From Acridotheres tristis (Eukaryota > Chordata > Aves > Passeriformes > Sturnidae): a stretch of DNA of 64,000 nt. The translations under genes were made by a program, and so were the position numbers. Below, piece after piece: positions 58,180 to 64,000 of the stretch (position 1 is its first letter; each line of letters begins with the position of its first letter). The stretch spans positions 10,568,991 to 10,632,990 of the forward strand of contig CM072905.1 in the NCBI GenBank assembly GCA_037013685.1, read 5' to 3'. Below the pieces are notes generated by a model. It saw only the letters and a program-made list of their open reading frames with translations. It did not search any database and had not been told where the DNA came from.

Positions 58180-58622
58180 TGATGCCTGGAGAGTTGCCTG
58201 GAGCAGGGGCTGGGCAGTGCTGAAGGAATAAAGCAGGGATTTATTCCAAGCCCTTCCAAGGATTCACCTTGGGCACTGCAAGAGCCCGGCCGTGGCTCCA
58301 GCCAAGATGGAGCCAAGATGGATCCGAGTCACGAGTTCTCACACTTGGATCACTTTGGCTCCATTTCCATCTTGGCCTTCATTGTCCAATTGCAGCTCCA
58401 GCTTCTGCAGTGCCATCCTCCCACATTCTCTCCTCCAGTCGCTGCTCTTTGCACTTTTTGGGGCTGAAGCTGCAGCGCTGTCCTTGGTTGTGGGGCTGGC
58501 AAAGAATTGTTTTGTGTGCCTGAGCTGGGAGGAGAACTTGCTGACACTTTGGATGGAGTTCAGAGTCACACACCAATGCAGTGCAGAGTCTGGAAATAGG
58601 AAAGCTCAAACTGAAGGCATCA
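58180..58622 (-). mobile_element. Solo LTR, family A copy 4, inverted (443 bp)
   Basis: Plus-strand text begins TGATGCCTGGAGAGTTGCC and ends CTGAAGGCATCA, with the 8 bp terminal inverted repeat intact. Flanks are CCCT and CCTC, which do not match over four bases, so either one flank has mutated or the two sides have recombined. Body differs from copy 2 at only a few positions (for example AAAGAATTG for AAAGGATTG). Confidence 0.85.
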
Positions 58623-59942
58623 CCTCTCGTGGCAATGCCATCTCCAGCCAAGCCCCAAGCCCTGGATGTGCAATTCCAGCTGGAGCTGCTGTGTCCTGTG
58701 TGGCTGCAGGTTCTGGGTTTGGACTCATCACTCTCTCACAGAGCTGCCCTGGAATCCCATCAGGATGGGGCTTGCTCAGTCCCTCTGCTCTGCTGGGATA
58801 AATCCAGCCTAGAGCGAGCAGAGGCTGCTGCTGGGACACACCATAACCCCATCCCCACTGCAACAGGCTTTGTTAGCCTGAAGAGCTGCTCAGTCACTGG
58901 GACTTGTGTTGGGATCCTTTCTAAGTTGTTCATTTATTAGATGAGCTCCTGTGATTCCTGTGTGCAGCAGGTTTGTTATCTGAGACAATGCTGATAAGAG
59001 CACTGGGACACCAGGGATGGCAGCCCCCAGAGTGGGTGATCTCTGCTCTCCTGGGACAAGGGATTTGGCACTCCTACAATATTTATTCTTGAAAGCAAAT
59101 CCCAAAGTTACAACATCAGTACTGTCCAATTCCTTTCCCTGCAGCAAAACAGGGCAGCCCTAAGAGTCCAGCTGGTCTCAGCTTAGCTGCAGTGTGGTAA
59201 TTCCAGGGGGGTCTGGGGAACTCAAACCCCCTGAATGAATGGGGAGCACACAAAGATCTCCTGGAGTGGCACCCAGTGCCTCTGACACAAATTTCTGCAA
59301 CCCAGAGTGATCAGCTGCAAAAAAATAACCACATGGACCTGGAGTCAACATCCAGAAAAGATCGATTAAGGAAGAAGCCAAATACAAAGAGCACGGGGAG
59401 GGAGAAGGAAGGCGAGCCAGGAATTTGCATTCCCATGATTGAGGGGATTTATCTGCATTTCTAGTTAATAGAAGACATTAATTGATTCATGTTTTTTATG
59501 GCTGCACACTGAGCTATTTCTGTCTGGAAGGAGACACTCTTAAATGGAATGAGTCAGACCAGACCTGTTATGTCACCCTGGGACCCTGAAAGACTTGTTA
59601 ATAGCTCTGAAGAAATCCAGTTGCTTCACAGGGCTATTTTCTCTTCAGACATCAAAAGCAGAGAGAAAGGAGAGGAGTTCTGAAGGCTGAAAACGATTTT
59701 TTACACGGTCCTTTGCATTTGACAAATAGCAACAGGATAATCAAAGAGCTTTGCTCTTCACAAGACACTTGCACAGACATCCCAGCAGGATTTATCCTTC
59801 CAGCAAACAGGAGCTCCTGGAACGTGGCTAAGGGAAGTCCTAGCAGGTCCCAGCTCCTCAATTCACTTCCTTCCAGATAAACTTTGCAAATCAAAAGAGA
59901 AGGAAAGCGTGGTTCTCATTTTTAACATATTTAGAAAAACAT
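58623..59942. other. Unique sequence
   Basis: The 169-codon frame at 58292-58801 begins in the LTR and reads out by chance. Nothing else recognised. Confidence 0.4.
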
Positions 59943-60188
59943 AGGAAGGAATTCTTCCCTGTGAGGAATTCCCAGAATGCAATGGAATGAAATTCCAGTC
60001 ATGGAGTTCTGGAATGGAATTCCCAGAGCAGCTGTGGCTGCCCCTGGATCACTGGCAGTGTCCAAGGCCAGGCTGGGCAGGGCTTGGAGCAGCCTGGAAT
60101 GGTGGAAATGTCCCTGCCCACGGCAAGGAGTGGAACTGGGTGATTTTTAGCTTCCCTTCCAATCCAAACCATCCTGGAATTCTGTGAC
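59943..60188 (+). mobile_element. CR1 LINE fragment, 3' end, with small duplications
   Basis: GGAAGGAATTCTTCCCTGTG, then AGGAATTCCCAGAATGCAAT and a second GGAATGGAATTCCCAGAGCA, CAGGCTGGGCAGGGCTTGGA, TTCCCTTCCAATCCAAACCA, tail CTGGAATTCTGTGAC. The doubled GAATTCCCAGA shows a local duplication. Confidence 0.92.
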
Positions 60189-61089
60189 ATTCCTCCAACC
60201 ACTTTTCCCTACAAAGGCATCTGTCCTCTAGACAGGAATAAATAAGGCTCTTGATTATAAAGTAAAACTCTAGTGGCCTTCCAGATGCCACAAGGGCTGC
60301 TGTGACACGTCCTGGTGGCTCTGCCCAAGGAGAGGTGACAATTCCTGGGATGGAGCCAGTCCAGGAGCTGAGAGAAGACAGGTCCAAAGTGACAAAAATC
60401 CATCTATACAAATCCCCACCTGTGCCTTCAGCCCTCTGCCAGCATTCCCACCTTCACTTTGGGAAGGCAATGAGGTAGTGTGGAACTCAAATCCACAAAT
60501 GCTTTGTTTGTCACCATTAGGCCAAAAATATCAGTGGGAAATGTCAACAAATCAAAAGCATTTGTCATTTCTGCTTCTGTTTCCCTGGTGACAAAAATAA
60601 TAAAAAAAAAATTTAAAAACCCCACAAACCAAGAAACTACAACTCTCCTGGTTTTTCCAACCCTGCAGTTCATGGGCTTGTCCATCTTCTGCTGATGTTT
60701 GCCTTGCTCTCCTTGGTTCAAAGCAGCACAAGGGTGGCAGGAACCTGTGGAATGGCCTTGAACTCTTCTGGAAACCAAAGCCTCTTCACCAAGAAGAGCT
60801 GGAGTCTCTTTGCCTCCCTCCAGGGAGGAAAGTGCTACCTGGCCCAGGTGTTCATGACACAATAAATGCCTGTTTGGCCTCATCCTGTTTAGGCAGGGAG
60901 AGTTGTGCTTCATTTCCCCTGTGCCAGGCAGGGACCATCCCTCCCAGTGCTGACCATGGGACATCTGTTGTTTTCTCCAGCCTCTATTTTGGTGTTGCTG
61001 CCTTGAGCATTTTTACAGCTTGTGGACATCAGAGGAGCCCATCACAGGCTCAGTTCTGCCTTGCAGGTATGCAAAGTGCAAAGCAGGAG
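60189..61089. other. Unique sequence
   Basis: Frame of 178 codons at 60428-60964 (minus) without a domain. Nothing recognised. Confidence 0.4.
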
Positions 61090-61173
61090 CCTGGGCTTCT
61101 CCTGAGCTCTGCTGGCACTGGGTGTTTGTCACCTGGGCTTCTCCTGAGCTCTGCTGGCACTGGGTGTTTGTCA
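61090..61173. repeat. Perfect 42 bp tandem duplication
   Basis: CCTGGGCTTCTCCTGAGCTC ... GGGTGTTTGTCA occurs twice in direct succession without visible differences, so it is recent. Confidence 0.93.
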
Positions 61174-61419
61174 CTGTCCTGTGTTTGTGATGCCCTGAGC
61201 AGCCCAAGCAGGATTTTGGGAGCTGGCCCAGAGTGGGGGGTGTAAAAGTGCAGGCACATAAAAATCCTTACAGTTCAGACAAATCTGCCTCCAGCCACAT
61301 CCACGCTCTCACCTTTGCCAAGGAAAAAGCCTGAGAGAGGAAATTGTGCCGACTGAGCACCCCTGGAGCCTGTGGGGAGCACGGCCTGGGAGCCCTGATG
61401 GGCTGGGGGGGTTTAGTCA
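61174..61419. other. Unique sequence
   Basis: Nothing recognised. Confidence 0.4.
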
Positions 61420-61796
61420 CTCAATCCCAGAATCCCAAGATGGGTTGGGAAGGATGCTAAAGGTCAGCCAGTCCCACCCCCTGCCATGGGCAGGGACATT
61501 TTCCACTCCAAGCCTCAATGTCCAACCCAGCCTTGGGCACTGCCAGGGATCCAGGGGCAGGGACCTGCCCACCCTCACAGGGAAGGATTTTTTCCTGATA
61601 GCCAAAATCTAAATCCACTCTCCTTCAGCTTAAAGCCATTCCCTGTGTCCTGTCCCTCCATTCCTTGTCCCCAGTCCTTCTCCAGCTCTCCTGGAGCTCC
61701 TTCAGGCCCTGCCAGGGGCTCTGAGCTCTCCCTGGATCCTTCTCCTCTCCAGCTGAGCACCCCCAGCTCTCCCAGCCTGCCTCCAGAGCAGAGGGT
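61420..61796 (-). mobile_element. CR1 LINE fragment with an internal deletion
   Basis: CAATCCCAGAATCCCAAGAT, GGGTTGGGAAGGATGCTAAA, GCCATGGGCAGGGACATTTT, CCAACCCAGCCTTGGGCACT, CTTAAAGCCATTCCCTGTGT, CTGGAGCTCCTTCAGGCCCT, GAGCACCCCCAGCTCTCCC. The usual AGCCACAGCTGCTCTGG segment is missing between GGGGCAG and GGACCTGCCC. Confidence 0.93.
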
Positions 61797-62066
61797 GAGT
61801 ACCAGAAAGGCTCAGGGGGTATTTTGGGGGTGTCTCCCCTCTGTGAGAGTCCCCTGTTGATCAATGCAGGCACAGAAACCTCACCCTGAGCACTCTGTGC
61901 CCAGCACCCTCCCCAACTCCATCTCTGGGGGCTGCAGCCTCCTGGCTCCCCAACACCAGCCCTGCAGCTGGCCCAGAGCACACGGAGCTCCTGCTGCCTG
62001 CTCCTCTGGGCCACTGCAGCCCTCCCAGGAACGGCTGTGGCAGAGCAGGGGTCAGCACAGGCAGGA
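61797..62066. other. Unique sequence
   Basis: GC-rich, nothing recognised. Confidence 0.4.
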
Positions 62067-62110
62067 TAAAGGCAGGATAAAGGCAGGATAAAGGCAGGAT
62101 AAAGGCAGGC
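62067..62110. repeat. 11 bp tandem repeat, four copies
   Basis: GGCAGGATAAA repeated four times, then GGCAGGCTG. Confidence 0.92.
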
Positions 62111-62278
62111 TGTGCCAGCTGGGGCTCTGCAGCTTTGTGCCACAAGCCTTGGGATGTGGCACCATTACAGATCTGGGGGATCCTCCTGTGCTGTGACTCT
62201 GCAGAGTGGGTGACCTTCAGCTCACGCTGGAGTTCACTCTCAGTTTGGGGAGCAGCGCTGCTGAAACAGCCACACCCC

Positions 62279-62345
62279 TTCTCTTCCTCCTCTTCCTCCT
62301 CTTCCTCCTCTTCCTCCTCTTCCTCCTCCTCCTCCTCCTCCTCCC
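62279..62345. repeat. (TCCTCCTCT)n / (TCC)n microsatellite
   Basis: A CTTCCTCCT nonamer repeated about five times passes into a plain CTC run. All pyrimidine on the plus strand; gives poly-E and poly-S frames only. Confidence 0.95.
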
Positions 62346-62386
62346 TTGCCCTGTGCTGCTCCTCAGCACCTGTCCCCAGGCCAGCA

Positions 62387-62930
62387 CAGAACCCCAGAAT
62401 CCCAGGATCACTGAGGTCGGAAAAGACCTCCAGGATCATTCAATCCACCCTGTGCCCCATCCCCACCTTGCCCCCAGAGCTCTGAGTGCCACATCCAGCA
62501 ATTCCTTGGGCACCTCCAGGGATGGGCACTCCAAACCTCCCTGGACATTTCCAATCCCTGACCTCCCTTTCCATGGGGAAATTCCTGCTGCTGTCCACCC
62601 TGAGCCTGCCCTGGCCCAGCCTGAGGCCGTTCCCTCTCCTCCTGTCCCTGTTCCCTGGAGCACAGCCCGACCCCCCCGGCTGTCCCCTCCTGTCAGGGAC
62701 TTGTGCAGAGCCACAAGTTCCCCCTGAGCCTCCTTTTCTCCAGGCTGAGCCCCTTTCCAGCTCCCTCAGCTGCTCCAGACCTTTCCCCAGCTCCATTCCC
62801 TGCCCTGGACACGCTCCAGCCCCTCCATGTCCCTCCTTGTCCTGAGTGTCCCAGAGCTGTCCCCAGCACTGGAGGTGCCCCAGCAGTGCCAGCACAGGGG
62901 ATGGGCACTGCCCTGGGGCTGTGGCAAGCC
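62387..62930 (-). mobile_element. CR1 LINE fragment, longest here (about 540 bp)
   Basis: ACCCCAGAATCCCAGGATCA, CGGAAAAGACCTCCAGGATC, GTGCCACATCCAGCAATTCC, GAGCACAGCCCGACCCCCC, GGACACGCTCCAGCCCCTCC, CCCCAGCAGTGCCAGCACAG. The last piece is the single-copy counterpart of the 40 bp segment amplified at 21709 and 55776. Confidence 0.92.
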
Positions 62931-64000
62931 CATGGCTGGGACAAGCCTTGTCCTTCTTGGCCACCAGAGCATCCATGAGGAGACTTGGGACTGATGTGGG
63001 TCCGGAGCAGCCTGGCCCTGGTTGCAGCCCTGGCTCGGGGTGTGGGCACAGCAGTGGCTCAGCAGGGACGATGCCCTGAGAGGTGCAGTGAGGGCACAGG
63101 GCTCATTCCCTCTCGTGCCTGCAGCTTTGGGGAGGTCATTTCAAACTGCACCCAAGCCCCCTGGTTTTAGCTGCAAACCTCGTACACAAATTCCAGTGTG
63201 TCCCCCGAGTTCTTATGCACAGCCAGGAACTCCCTTGTCTCAGGGTGAGCTGAACCACGGCAAAAATACCCACTGACCCTTTCCTGGAGAGCCAGGGTGA
63301 ATAAAAGCCAAATGACTCAGATTAAGAGCCCCATTTTTAGATGCTAATTAACAAGAATCTCATCTATATGGGATCTATATGGCCACTGTCTGAGTTGTGA
63401 GCCTTGCAAGGGTCGGGATCACCTGGGGAAGGAGGAGGAGGATGCAGGGCAGGGAGCAGCCCCAGGCATGGGCTGCCCTCCTGTTTTCCCTGCCAGGATT
63501 TTCTCCCCTCTCTGGAGAGCTCTGGAGTTTTGACGTTTGAGGCACAGGACCTACCTTGCAAGAAAAGCAGAGGGTTTAGAGGAGAGAAAAGCAATGGCCT
63601 GATCTGTTTATCTCTGAGTCAATCAATTCCTGCAGAACGAGGATGTGAACAGACACAGCTCAGGGAAGGGCTGAGCAGCTGGAAGCTGATGGACTCCGTG
63701 CTACTTCTTGAGGGATATTATTTGTGCTTTCAGAATAGAACTACAAAGGCACAAATAAATCCACTTTTTCTGGGAAATTGTGCTTTATTCTCCTCCCTGT
63801 CAGGCACTCGGGGTTGCTGGAGCAGGTTTATTACAGAAATATTGTCCCTGCTGGGCTCCAGAGCTCCTCAGGGAGTGCCAGGGGAGGGAAAGGGACATGT
63901 CCTGCAAGCCTTGTGGCAGAGCTGCTGGGACAGTGTCCCTGTGGGGAATGACAGTGCCTGCTGCAGAACCTGCACTGAGGGGACACTGCTGGGGACATTC
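62931..64000. other. Unique sequence to the window end
   Basis: Nothing recognised; frames below 80 codons after 63080. Confidence 0.4.

Overview
The window looks like nuclear DNA from a bird, most likely a songbird-type (neoavian) genome. The main evidence is about two dozen 5'-truncated CR1 LINE fragments with the typical avian 3' end (a GGTTTGGGTTGGAAGGGACC-type block on one strand and short ATTCTGTG-like tails), together with several classes of avian endogenous retrovirus LTR. I see no SINE families of mammalian type. I found no protein-coding gene, tRNA, rRNA or CRISPR array that I can support. The many short open frames are low-complexity arrays, CR1 or LTR sequence read in arbitrary frames, or chance frames below about 150 codons. 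The stretch is best described as a gene-free intergenic region or a large intron.

Layout. 1-10.9 kb: mostly unique sequence with one solo LTR (584-1140), two CR1 tails and small simple repeats. 10.9-18.7 kb: three copies of one 443-446 bp LTR family (10950, 15953, 18215), a broken retroviral reverse-transcriptase fragment on the minus strand (about 15060-15500), and pentanucleotide arrays (TATTC, CCTTT/CCCTT). 19.9-22.3 kb: CR1-rich, including a CR1 in which a 40 bp internal segment has become a tandem array (21709-21952). 22.3-31.5 kb: mostly unique, with a 702 bp solo LTR (26952-27653) flanked by a near-perfect 6 bp duplication. 31.5-33.7 kb: an older member of the 443 bp family sits inside a CR1 with a 4 bp duplication, followed by a 672 bp solo LTR inside a GAGAA array. 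35-37.7 kb: CR1 fragments, one pair tail to tail. 38.5-40.7 kb: a 2.2 kb minisatellite of roughly 110 GACACTGGAGCTGTGTGT-like units. 40.7-50 kb: unique sequence, a 22 bp-type minisatellite, one long CR1 and a CpG-rich block (about 47780-48720) that is the only promoter-like region. 50-64 kb: unique sequence with many CR1s, a second copy of the CR1-derived 40 bp repeat (55776-55854), and a fourth young copy of the 443 bp LTR (58180-58622).

How it fits together: this is a record of mobile-element arrival and decay, not a gene system. The best signals are (i) a young LTR family with 4 bp target duplications and clustered CCATCTTGG motifs, (ii) a reverse-transcriptase fossil whose stops and replacements look like G-to-A editing, (iii) CR1-born minisatellites made from the same 40 bp segment at two loci, and (iv) a 2.2 kb AGCT-periodic minisatellite. 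I found no convincing new multi-gene system. All boundaries were read by eye without alignment software; CR1 limits are approximate to about 10-30 bp.
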